64,000 nt of DNA from Sesbania bispinosa (Eukaryota; Streptophyta; Magnoliopsida; Fabales; Fabaceae), in assembly GCA_026901365.1 (NCBI GenBank), contig QLOH01000518.1, positions 668,320 to 732,319 on the forward strand, read 5' to 3'. Positions 33,203 through 43,577 of the stretch are shown piece by piece. Under the pieces are notes generated by a model that saw nothing but the letters and a program-made list of their open reading frames with translations, ran no database searches and had not been told where the DNA came from. Position 1 is the first letter of the stretch. Each line of letters opens with the position of its first letter. A program made the position numbers and the translations under genes.

Positions 33203-34903
33203 TGATAAGTGAAAAATAGTTGATAAATTAGTATATATTTTATTTCACTTATCAAGGACAAAATGATAATTTTACCCCATTTTTATCCCTTTTTATTTAA
33301 TATGTAATAATTTGTATTTATTAATCCTAGTTTTGAATTTGATGCTATTTTAATAGATTTATTGCTGATTTTTGCAGGATTCTTGCAAAGTTTAATTCAG
33401 AGATTAAATGGCATTAAATGAGGAGGATTTATGCAAGATTGTAGATTGATTGAAGATAATTAATTAAAGATTTGAAGCAGATTTGAATCATTAATGAGGA
33501 GATCAGAGCCAATCAATCAAAGATATTGCAGACAAGCTTCCCAAATAAATAAGGATTGCACAATAAATACAAATATATCAGAAAATAAAGGGAAACAAGG
33601 AAGGACAAACGCGCGAAAACCAGTCTCGGGGAGAGATCAACAATTAAAAGAGGAAAGTTGAAGTTGCAGGACGCTAGCTGCGCTTCACCCCGCGCTATAG
33701 CGCAGGTGAAGCGTAACTCTCTGGAACCTGCGCTACAGCCTGCGCTGTAGCGCAGCTTGAAGCGCAGAACACGCATATTGCTTCCCAGTTGCCGTTTTTA
33801 AGAGGATCTCTTCCCAAATTTGCTTTGTCTTTCCTAATCTATAAATAGGAACCTCTTGCGTCAGTCCAAAGGGGGAGCGAGTTAGACAGTGTGGAGTATA
33901 GTATTGTAATCTCGTCTGGTGATTATGTACTGTAACTAAGTTTAGATTAGGAGAGGAGGAGTGCTTCACAAGGATTGAAGATGGTGACAGCATCTTCGGT
34001 GGTGTGTATGACTACCTCAAGTAGTTAACTCTCCAGTAGAATTGAATGTAATCGATTCTATACCCAAGTGTATGTAAATTCTATTTTATTATTTCTGAGC
34101 TCTCTGTCTATAATATTGGTAATCTTATTCCGTGTTTATTCCTAATTCCCGCGGTTTACGCCTGGAGTTATAGGCTAGTCTTAACTGGGTAAGTTCTGGC
34201 TAAGAGCGAGAGTGGGGGAGCGGATTCTGAAGAAATTCACTCTCTAATTGAATAAGAGGACTCGGTTATCACTTTGACCGAAAAAGGGGTGTTTTGCTAA
34301 TGATTGAGGGGTAGTGTGAGTACGCTAATTGAATGGGCATCCGACCATTAGGGCTTGGTATTCCGATAGCAAAGAGTTAATTGATTGTGAATCCAGGAAG
34401 CGAGAGATGGGTATATCTAATGAGCGATGGGTAGTGACAGTATTCTAGCGAATGTATACATTCATTTGGTAGGCCGCGTATTTCAATTAAGTCTTTAGAA
34501 ACTGAACAAAATAGAGCGAAATAAGTCGAGGGTAAGTCTATCGCTTGGGAGAGCCCGCATAGTTTACCTTTGAGTGTGTGAGGCCGCTGGTAACTCGGGG
34601 TCTTAGCAATAGAGTTTGTCTACAGTATTATAGAGTAAACCTAAAATAATAGATAGTCTTTACATACATGAAGGGTGCGATGAGATGAAGTTCAATCCTA
34701 ATCTAAGTAAAGTATCTCTAACTCTACCTTTCTAATTCCCATTGATCTTTCCCGCTATTTAAACTTTTGCAACCATATTCACTCTAAACCGTTATTTCCC
34801 TTGATAAATACGATTTCGGTTTACATAAATTGTCGTTCCCTGTGGAGACGATATCTTACTTACTATTATACTGCTGGATTTGTGGTTCGCTTGCCACCCA
34901 TCA
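33203..34903 (+). mobile_element. Solo LTR of the same Ty3 family inside RNase H
   Basis: A full 1701-bp LTR (TGATAAGTG...CCCATCA) with exact 5-bp duplications CTTAC at 33198-33202 and 34904-34908. It has the hairpin pair (33679-33767) and a TATA box (33840-33848). No internal region is present, so the element recombined down to one LTR. It is clearly more diverged from the host element's LTRs than those are from each other, and so represents another subfamily. Confidence 0.93.
33679..33767 (+). promoter_or_regulatory. Paired hairpins of the solo LTR
   Basis: Hairpin 1 (33679-33713) and hairpin 2 (33729-33767) have the same form and spacing to TATA as in the other LTRs, though the base sequence between them differs. 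The pairing is therefore conserved across subfamilies. Confidence 0.75.
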
Positions 34904-36343
34904 CTTACTTTTGCAGGAATTTGATCTGGTCATCAAGGACAAGAAAGGAAGCGAGAATGTAGTAGCAGACCATTTATCAAGATTGGTGAACGATGTGGTC
35001 ACTAGCATAGAGGCTGAGTTACTAGAAGAATTCCCAGATGAAAGACTAATGATGATTCAAGAAAGGCCTTGGTTTACTGATATGGCCAATTATAAAGCCT
35101 CGAGAGTACTACCAGATCAATTGAACTGGTTTCAGAGGAAGAAATTCCTAGCAGATGCAAAGAAATATTTGTGGGATGACCCTTACCTCTTCAAACTAGG
35201 AAGAGATAACTTGCTAAGAAGATGTGTCGCAGGAAAGGAAATCACAAAGATCCTTTGGCATTGTCATAGTTCTCCTTATGGGGGAATTTCAACAAGGACA
35301 AGACTGCAACAAAGATACTCCAATCTGGTTTCTATTGGGCATCTATATTTCAAGATGCAATGGACTATGTTCAACGGTGTGATAGCTGCCAAAGAACAGG
35401 TGGAATTTCCAAGCGAAAAGAAATGCTTGGGAACTATGTGCTTGAAGTGGAAGTATTTGACTGCTGGGGGATGGATTTCATGGGACCTTTTCCTTCATCA
35501 AATGGTAAAGAGTATATCCTGGTAGCTGTTGAGTATGTTTCCAAGTGGGTAGAAGCAGCAGCGACTGCAAAGGCAGATGCTAGAACTGTGAGTCAATTTC
35601 TAAAAGCAAACATATTTGCTAGATTTGGAGCACCAAGGGTTATTATCAGTGATGGAGGATCACACTTCTGTAATGAGCAACTACAGCAGGTCTTGGAAGA
35701 ATATGGGGTTAAACATAAAGTGGCTACACCATACCATCCACAAACAAATGGGCAAGCTGAAGTCTCAAACAGAGAACTTAAAAGAATACTCGAAACGACA
35801 GTCAGTTCTTCTAGAAGGGACTGGGCAACTAAGCTTGATGATGCATTGTGGGCTTATAGAACAGTTGTTAAGACTGCTACAGAATTATCTCCATTTCAGC
35901 TGGTATATGGAAAAGCATGTGACTTGCTAGTTGAACTTGAACACAAGGCATATTGGGCTTTAAAACTATTGAACATGGATTCTAGAGTGGCAGGACAAAA
36001 GAGAGTACTACAATTGCATGAATTAGAAGAGATGCGACTGAATGCATATGAATCATCCAGGATTTATAAGGAAAAGACAAAAGCCTATCATGATAAGAAA
36101 ATCCTTAAAAAGAGATTTTATCCTGGACAATCTGTATTGCTGTTCAACACCCGACTGAGATTCTTTCCAGGAAAACTCAAATCCAGATGGACAGGGCCAT
36201 TCATAGTCAAAGAAGTAAGAGTTTATGGAGCTGTTGAGATTGAAGATCCTGACACTAAAGTATGCTGGGTGGTCAATGGACAAAGGCTCAAACCCTATTT
36301 GGGAAGTGACTTTGACATATCTGAGTCTGTCATCAACCTATAA
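34904..36343 (+). pseudogene. RNase H end and integrase of large Ty3 element
   Basis: Coding continues with LLQEFDLVIKDKKGSENVVADHLSRL, split here by the insertion. The integrase follows: zinc-binding H..H (HCHSS, about 35263) and C..C (RCDSCQR, about 35376), and the core with Asp in MDFMGPF (35473), Asp in ISDGGSHF (35648) and Glu in GQAEVSNREL (35760), the D,D-35-E triad. An extra G in a G-run near 35281 shifts the frame before the second Cys pair. The C-terminal part (FPGKLKSRWTGPF) is intact and the frame stops at 36341-36343. Confidence 0.92.
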
Positions 36344-36489
36344 GACCCATGAAAACAACTAGGCGTCGAGTTATCAGACGTTAAACAAGCGCTTTCTAGG
36401 AGGAAACCCAGTTTAGATGTAGGAAATATAGGATTAGTTTTTTTTCAAAAAAAAAAGAGAGAAAAAAGGAAAAATTTTCACTGATTTTT

Positions 36490-36750
36490 ACGCTTCGCCT
36501 GCACTATAGCGCAAGGAGAAGCGCAACATTTTTGCTCTCTGACTTTTGCGCTTCACCCGCGCTACAACGCTGGGTGAAGCGCAACTTTTGCGAAAAATTC
36601 ACCGTAACTTGCGCTTCACCTGCGCTACAGCGCAAGGTGAAGCGCAACTTTTTTAGTCTCTGACTTTTGCGCTTCACCTGCGCTACAACGCAGAGTGAAG
36701 CGCAAATGTTATGAAAAATTCACCGTCTCACAACGCAAGGTGAAGCGCAG
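36490..36750 (+). promoter_or_regulatory. Internal array of 4.5 GCGCTTCACC hairpins
   Basis: Four palindromes of about 36-38 bp (36490-36525, 36547-36583, 36610-36647 and 36668-36705) plus one right half (36731-36750) follow each other at about 60-bp spacing, directly after pol. They belong to the same family as the LTR hairpins. The spacers alternate GACTTTTGCG and AAAATTCACCGT, so the array grew by duplication of a two-hairpin unit. A TTTAAATA box follows at about 36763-36772. Confidence 0.88.
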
Positions 36751-36762
36751 CTATCAGAATTT

Positions 36763-36983
36763 CTTTAAATACGTGCCAAGCTGAGTGATCATCACTCTTA
36801 ATTGTTTCCTTAAGCTCTGAGCATAGTTTCTCTTCCTCTGCTCTTGATTGTTGTCATTGAGGTATGATTTTTCTTGTCAATTTTTGCTTAATCTTAACAA
36901 AGAATGTGGGCTTTCTGAGGTATGTGGTTAAATTTTTATGCACTCTTTCTGACAAAGATCTTTCTCTATATTCTTTCATGCAG
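36763..36983 (+). promoter_or_regulatory. Predicted internal promoter and 5' leader intron of accessory gene
   Basis: A TATA-like CTTTAAATAC (36763-36772) lies behind the hairpin array, about 220 bp before the accessory start. In the leader a donor GAG|GTATGA (intron start 36862) and a pyrimidine-rich acceptor CATGCAG (to 36983) would remove a 122-bp intron ending exactly at the ATG at 36984. The arrangement copies the LTR (hairpins, then TATA). This is inference from sequence only. Confidence 0.5.
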
Positions 36984-38171
36984 ATGGTCCGCACCCGACT
37001 GACTACAAGAAAATGTTCTACAATGGTGAAAAGAAAGAAGATTGATGCAAATCCTATTTTGGGAGAGGGAGGATTCAGAACTATTGAGACATGCATGCAC
37101 TACAATTATATCATGAACTGCGAGTTCTTGCCAGAGAGACCAGTGCAGATAACACCAGAGGAATACTCAGAGTTCAACTCTGAAATCACAAGAAGAGACT
37201 GGAGAGCTCTAGCTGAACCATACCCATACTTCAACCCGGAGATTGTGAAGGAATTCTACAGCAATGCTGAGCTCAGTCCGGATGACTCAGGGGCAAGAAA
37301 GAACTTTGTGCAGGGATATTGGATTTCTTATGATAGAAAGGCAATCAATTCACTTCTTGATCATCCAGCACCAGATGCTATTGATGAAACTTACTGTCAG
37401 TACATGAAAAGAATGGAAAAGGTAGGACCTTATGGGAATGACGTTCTTGACACTTAAACAGCTCAACGATTGTGTTTAACCGGAAAAACTTTTGAGGTGA
37501 GCGTTTATGGTGAGGCAAAAAGAATACCGAAAGAACACCTCAGTGAGTTGTCTAGAATATGGATGGCCTTCATAAATGCTAACATTCGACCTTGTCCTAT
37601 TTCTTCTGCTTTGGATATGCCTATTGCCCATCTGATCAACTGCATAGAGAATGAGAAGCAAGTTGACATTGCCACAGTCATCTCTGATTACTTGGATTTC
37701 CTAATTCAAGCTGATCGTGATGAAAGAAGACCTCGCACCAAAGTGAAGTTAGCATTCCCTGCTTTGATCACATCACTATGTTACAACAGAGGGATTGAGG
37801 TCCAACCAAATACTCCCATTGGGCAACCAATCAACAGAGAATACATAGATTTGCACTGCACTCCAGCTGAAGAAGTCAAGATTATCATAGAAAATATCCA
37901 ACACCCCCTTCCACCTCCACCTGCAGATAGACCAGGGCAATTTCACATGGATCATTTATCTAGACAAATCACCACACTTTATAATGGTATGATTCATATG
38001 CAAGAAGTAATGTGGCATAACTCAGAAGGTCCAGATCCTGGAATGTCTCCTGAGCGTTTTAGAGATACCATGGAGTGGCCTGGGGACAAGCCTAACTTTC
38101 ATAGGGGGGAAGAGAGTCAGATGATGAAGATTAAAGCAATTGGTGGTTTCTTTCCTTTTTATTTTCATTAG
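36984..38171 (+). pseudogene. Accessory gene of Ty3 element, 'putative plant transposon protein' type
   Basis: A frame of 395 codons with one TAA at 37455-37457. After a basic N-terminus (MVRTRLTTRK) it shows the pattern of the plant transposon-associated domain (Pfam PF20167 type): a RDWRALAE segment, P.IVKEFYSNAE, a VQGYWISYD..AIN.LL segment, then after the stop LSRIWMAFINANIRP.P.SS, a helix ending HLINCIE, a VISDYLDFL helix and LAFPALITSLC..RGIEV. The tail is Pro-rich. This is the position where env-like genes are reported in Athila/Calypso, but no signal peptide or membrane helix is seen. The function is unknown. Family assignment is by motif memory and needs a profile search. Confidence 0.7.
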
Positions 38172-39497
38172 GACATTAAGACATCCTTTTTGCATTTTTC
38201 TTTTTCTTTTTACATTCTTAGGACAATAGGAACATTCATCATTCAATAAGCATGCAAGCATGCATTTTCTTTTCTACTAGTATCGTTTCAATAATAATCA
38301 TTCATTTTGTTTTCCATTATATTCTTGTTTTTCCATTCCAATTTAATCTTTATTGTTTTGTATAGAAACTTAGGAAATTAGGAATCAAGGTAACTTTTTC
38401 AAATTCTCTGTAATTAAGTAGTTTAACTAACTAGACTAGGAAAGATGATAGGGTCTTGTGATTAATTCCATAATCAGTTAGGATTAGGGTACTTCTCAAG
38501 AGAACCTATCAGGATAGTTAATTGAAACCAATAAGTGCCTTATCAAGGAAATTTTAGCCAATAACCGGTGAGCTGAGAGCCCAAACACTGAAATTGAGAG
38601 CTTTTCACCGCTGCTTGTCAACTGTTATTGCTTGAGTTTCTGAATTTTGTCTTGCTAGTAGAAGGTATGGAAGTGACAAAGGCATATTTTGTGATTCTAA
38701 TATTGTGCTCAGTGCCAGATAGCCAACCCTGATTAAATGTTTCTGATTAAATGTATCCTATCCCTTAACACTTGGGATAGAGAGCAAGGTGCACCACAAC
38801 AACATGGGACAAGAGGTTGGTCACAGAGATTCAAGAAAAGGCACAAGAAATCACAAAGAAAGATCCTCCCCCACAAATAAAGTCTCTATGTTATTCTTTA
38901 TGTAAAAAAAAAATCTGCACAAAAGTGTGAAATTGAATAAGTTGGGGGGAGTATTACTTCAAACAATGAGGCCAAGCTGAAAAAGGGTGACCATTCAAGA
39001 ATGACCAGGTGAATTGAGAGAAGTCCCAAGCACAATCACAAGATGCTCTCTATTCAAAGTGTTCCTTGAATATCTAGAAAAACCATGATTTCTTGATAGC
39101 CCAACCTCATAACAACCTAAGAAAGACCTTTTGATCCATATTAACTGCTTGCAGGTTCAGATCTTGGAAACGACTATCAATTTTAGTTGTTCAACAGTGG
39201 TGAATAAGATTGAGGGAAACACTTACTCGTGAGAATGAGAGATTTCCTTGGTTTATCACTTACTGCTTTAATTGCTATTTTTGAGAAGTTTGATTGATGT
39301 TTGTATTTCTATTCTGATTGATGATTGGTAACACCCCTTGATCCTAAGTTTTTCTTATGTTTGGAAAGTGACTGCTACTTAGGAAGGAGTTGATAAATAG
39401 TTCCTTGAATTTGTTTTTAATTATTAGAAATACACTGGGAATAGAATTGATTTTTGATTGCAAAAGAGGTCTCTTGCTTGAGGACAAGCAAGAAGTT
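38172..39497 (+). other. Conserved 3' non-coding region of large Ty3 element
   Basis: There is no gene between the accessory gene and the polypurine tract. From about 38400 it matches the reverse complement of 5336-6470 in the non-autonomous relative, although LTRs and gag have diverged more. Such retention suggests an RNA-level role, for example packaging or 3' processing. Confidence 0.7.
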
Positions 39498-39513
39498 AAG
39501 TTGGGGGGTATTT
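39498..39513 (+). other. Polypurine tract of large Ty3 element
   Basis: AAGTTGGGGGGTATTT directly precedes the 3' LTR at 39514. It is identical in its core to the tract of element 1. Confidence 0.88.
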
Positions 39514-41114
39514 TGATAAGTGAAAATTAGTTGATAAATTAGAACACTTTTTAGTTCACTTATCAAGGATAAAATGGAAATTTTGCCCCAGTTTAATCCA
39601 TTTTTATTAAATATTAGATAAATTGTATTTATTAATCTTAGATTTGAATTTGATGCTATTTTGATAGAAATATTGCTGATTTTTGCAGGTTATTGGAAAG
39701 ATTTGATGTGAAGGAAAGATAACATTAAATGATGGAGATATCTGCAAGATTTGAGTTTGATTGAAGTCATTTAATAAAGATTTGAAGAAGATTTGAGACA
39801 ATTAATGAGGAGATCACTGCCAATCAATCAAGGATTCTGCAGATAAGCTTCCCAAATAAATCAAAGATGCTCAATAAATGCAAGGATTTTATCAAGAAAA
39901 GGGAAACAAGGAAAGACAAATCTGCCAAAACCAGTCTCGGGGAGAGATCAAGATTAAAAAGAGAAAGTTGGAGCTGCAGGAAGCTACGTGCGCTACAACG
40001 CAGGGTGAAGCGCAGCCTCTCTGGATCTTGCGCTCCAGCCTGCGCTGTAGCGCAGCTTGGAGCACAGGTTACGCTGATTTGTTCCCTGTTGCCGTTTTTA
40101 GATATATTTCTCCCCAATTTCCTTTGTCTTTCCTTAGTCTATAAATAAGAACCTCTTGCACCAAATTCGGTGTGCACGATTATTGTAATTCAGTAATATT
40201 TCAGTGATAATGCACCAGAGCTAATTTTAGAGTAAGAGAGGAGGAGCATTTCACAAGGATTGAAGATGGTGACAGCATCTTCGATGGTTTGTATGGCTAC
40301 CTTGTGTAGTTAACTCTCCATTAGGATTGGATGTAATTGATTCTATCCCCAAGTGTATGTAAACTCTATATTATTATTTCCTGAGCTCTCTGTCTATAAT
40401 ATTGGTAATCTTATTCTGTACTTAATTCCTAACTTCCGCGCTTGCGCCGGAGTTATAGGCTAGTTTCGACTAGGATTGAGGATGGGGGAGCGGATTCTGA
40501 AGAAACCCATTCTCTGAGTGAATAAGAGGACTCGGTAGCCAGTGAACCGAAACATGGGCATTGCTAGTGATTGATGGGTAGTGTGAGTACTCTAATGAAG
40601 GGCGTCTACAGGATAGGCATGGTTATTAAATTACCGATAGCAAAGAATTAGTCGATTGTCAATCCAGGAAGCGAGACGTGGATGCATTCTAATGAGCGAT
40701 GGGTAGTGACAGTACTCTAGCGAAGGTGCGTCTAATGTGGTAGGCCTCGTTTATCAATTAGTTCTTTTACAAACGGAATAAAAGAGAGCAAAATCAGCCG
40801 AGGGTAAGTCTGTCTCTTGGGAGAGCCCGCATAGATTACATTTGAGTGTGTGAGGCCGCTGGTAACTCGGGGTCTTAGCAATATAGTTTGTCTACAATAT
40901 TATAGAGTAAACCTAAAATAATAGATAGTTTTTGCATGCACAAAGGGTGTGATGATATGAAGTCCAATCCTAATCCATGTAAAGTGTCTCTAACTTTTCC
41001 TTTCTAATTCATTGATTATTAATTTGCTATTTACAATTTCCGCAACAATACTCTCAAAACCGTTGTTTCCCTTGATAATTAGATCACGAGTTTACGTGAA
41101 TTGACCGTTCCCTG
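39514..41114 (+). repeat. 3' LTR of large Ty3 element, truncated
   Basis: Nearly identical to 27794-29468, but it stops after GACCGTTCCCTG, where the 5' copy goes on for about 70 bp to CCATCA. A new LTR start (TGATAAGTG) follows at once at 41115. The TATA box is at about 40140-40148. The first hairpin has lost its left arm (39989-40015); the second is complete (40028-40066). Confidence 0.9.
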
Positions 41115-41590
41115 TGATAAGTGAAAATTAGTTGATAAATTAGAGCACTTTTTATTTCACTTATCAAGGATAAAATGGTAATTTTACCCCAATTTAACCC
41201 CTTTTTATTAAATATTAGATAAATTGTATTTATTAATCTAAGATTTGAATTTGATGCTATTTTGATGGAAATATTGCTGATTTTTGCAGGATATTGCAAA
41301 GATTTGATTTGAAGGATAGATAACATTAAATGAGGGAGATGTCTGCAAGATTTGAGATTGATTGAAGATATTTAATGAAGATTTAAAGAAGATTTGAAGC
41401 CATTAATGAGGAGATCGCTGCCAATCAATCAAGGATTCTGCAGACAAGTTTCCCAATTAAATCAAAGATTGCTCAATAAATACAAAGATATCATCAAGAA
41501 AAGGGAAATAAGGAAAGACAAATCTGCTAAAACCAGTCTCGGGGAGAGATCAAGATTAAAAAGAGAAAGTTGGAGCTGCAGGACACTACC

Positions 41591-41680
41591 TGCGCTTCAC
41601 CCTGCGTTATAGCACAGGTGAAGCGCAGACTCTCTGGAAGTTGCGCCTCATCCTGCGCTGTAGCGCAGCCTGGAGCGCAG
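41591..41680 (+). promoter_or_regulatory. Paired hairpins of the split LTR
   Basis: Hairpins at 41591-41628 and 41642-41680, with a few mismatches in the arms (GCGTTATAGCAC in the first loop). They lie about 75-160 bp upstream of the TATA box. Confidence 0.72.
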
Positions 41681-41916
41681 GTTACGCTGATTTGGTCCCT
41701 GTTTCCATTTTTAGATAGATCTCTTCCCAAATTGCTGTGTCTTTCCTTAGTCTATAAATAGGAACCTCTTGCATCAATCCCAGTGTGCATGATCATTGTA
41801 ATCCAGTCTATATTTCAGTGATAATGTACCAAAGCTAAGTTTAGAGTAGGAGAGGAGGAGCGCTTCACAAGGATTGAAGATGGTGACAGCATCTTCGGTG
41901 GTTTGTATGGCTACCT

Positions 41917-43202
41917 TGTAGAAACACAGGGAAACACTAGAAGAGGGGGTTGAATAGTGTTTCTTTATATTTTTGAAAGCTTTTTGAAAACAACAAGTTA
42001 CAAACAGTTTCAGACAGGTTTATGGGGGCTGTCTGAAGTTTTTGGATGGCTCCTGAAAATATATATATTTTAAAAGGTTTTTTTTGCTTTTAAAATATTT
42101 AGAATAGCTTTTCAACACCCTTGATATTAATATAAACGAATTGACAAGAGATAAGGGATAGAAAACTTAGCCAAGGATTTATCCTGGTTCACTCACTACC
42201 ACTGTGAGCTACCTCCAGTCCCAATGCCAACAAGCACTTGGATTTTCTCTTAATCTTTCACAAAGATTACAAGTATTCTTTTCTATCAAGCCTCTTCAGG
42301 CTCTACAACACAAGTATTCTTTTCCAGACAAGCCTCTCCAGGCTCAAACAACAATTCACAATGAAAAGATTGTTTAAGCTTTAAAACTAAACCAGTTTGA
42401 AGCTTAAACTTGTTACAATGTACAAGATGACTGAGGTATACTCAGGATATATGAAATTGATGTACAAAGAATTTATCAGAGTTTGTTTTACAGAGTAAAA
42501 CTAGCAGCGTATATTTTCTCTTGAAATATTCTCTTGTTCATCTTGATGATCTTCAGGAGAGGGGTATTTATACCCAAACTTTAATCCGTTGAAAAACCAC
42601 CGTTTAGAGATAGCATTAAATGCTATACAATCCGTTGTGAGACATACTTCTGAGCATCCTGACATTTCTGACACAGTACAAGGTTGCATCTGCCAAAAGG
42701 CTGCTTCAGGAATTGCTGCGTTGCTGCGTTTGCAGAGATTTCCTCAGTGGTGTATGAAATTCAAATGCACCAGGAAAGGCCTCTGTGTTTGTTGCCATAA
42801 ATGTGTTCCAAAACGTACGAGCAGCAGAGACTCAGAAAAGTCTTCACGCAAGGTTTCAGCAAAGATGCCACGTCATTACTAAAGCTTCAGACGGCTTCCA
42901 ACCTTCAGACGGGTTCCAATCTTCAGACGGGTTCCAGTCTTCAGACGGGCTTGGCTCTTCAGATAGCTTTAACACTTAAGACAGGTTGACCACTTCAGAA
43001 GGTTTGTTTCCCTCAGATGACTTGAAGCACTTCTTAAAGACTTTTAAAGCGTATTGTGGCTTGCTGAAATCACAGATAAATAATTAAACACTTAAGAGTA
43101 TCTGTGAAAATAAATAATGTAAATTTGTTAATCATTAAAACTTGGAAATATTGCTGTCTTAAAACATCATAAAATCTCTTATGATATTTTTGAGACTCAA
43201 CA
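41917..43202 (-). repeat. 3' LTR of Ty1 element
   Basis: Reads TGTTGAGTCT...TTTCTACA on the minus strand. It contains a tandem array of four CTTCAGACGGGTTCCA-like units at about 42885-42955 and, downstream on the minus strand, a TATA box at about 42564-42573. Confidence 0.93.
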
Positions 43203-43395
43203 TTCTCCCCCTTTTTAATGATGACAAATTTATTTAAAACTGTAAAATCTGAAAGGAGTATGTGAGAATTAAAATAGCTTTTAATAATAACTCCCCCTCA
43301 GATAATGAACTTAATAGTTCTTCTTTGCTCCCCCTGAGTCCTGTAGCACTTCACATTTGAATCAGATTTTTGTTAGTTTTAGTACTCCCCCTTTT
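43203..43395 (-). other. Polypurine tract with three further AGGGGGAG copies
   Basis: On the minus strand AAAAGGGGGAGAA (43203-43217) abuts the 3' LTR. Similar AGGGGGAG words recur at about 43290-43298, 43328-43335 and 43385-43394, giving four tract-like sites within 190 bp of non-coding sequence behind the accessory gene. Confidence 0.7.
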
Positions 43396-43577
43396 GTCAT
43401 CAATCAAAAGGGAATCCAGAGCATAACAACAACAGAAATCAAAAGGATAATCATGAAGTATAAACTCAGAAAAATCATGTAGGGAACAACTGATATATTC
43501 ATCATAAAAAGTTTCAGATAAGCATAGAAATTTAAACACATTGCCAGAGATAAAAACAAACATGGCTACATCATAGA

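Larger units (their letters stand above)
27794..41114 (+). mobile_element. Athila/Calypso-type Ty3 element, decayed, once autonomous
   Basis: A plus-strand element with 5' LTR 27794-29468, tRNA-Asp primer site, gag, protease, reverse transcriptase, RNase H, integrase, an accessory gene with its own upstream motif array, a long 3' non-coding region, a polypurine tract and a 3' LTR (39514-41114) that lacks its last ~70 bp. A solo LTR of the same family (33203-34903) sits in RNase H. Without it the element would be about 11.6 kb, a normal size for the Athila lineage. Coding lesions seen: stops at 30264, 32433 and 37455, extra bases near 32735 and 35281, and a frame break near 29680. The 5' and 3' LTRs differ only at scattered sites, so insertion is not ancient. 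Confidence 0.92.

Noticed and set aside
27794..41916. Tandem Ty3 element sharing an LTR (LTR-internal-LTR-internal-LTR)
   Set aside because: There is no internal region between the truncated LTR (to 41114) and the next LTR (from 41115), so a simple tandem array does not fit.
42885..42960. CRISPR-like array
   Set aside because: Four imperfect ~17-bp units without spacers of constant length inside a plant LTR; no cas genes and a eukaryotic context.
42501..42989. Open frames repeated at 52422-52910
   Set aside because: Both sets are the same LTR sequence read through the TTCAGACGG array; LTR, not a gene.
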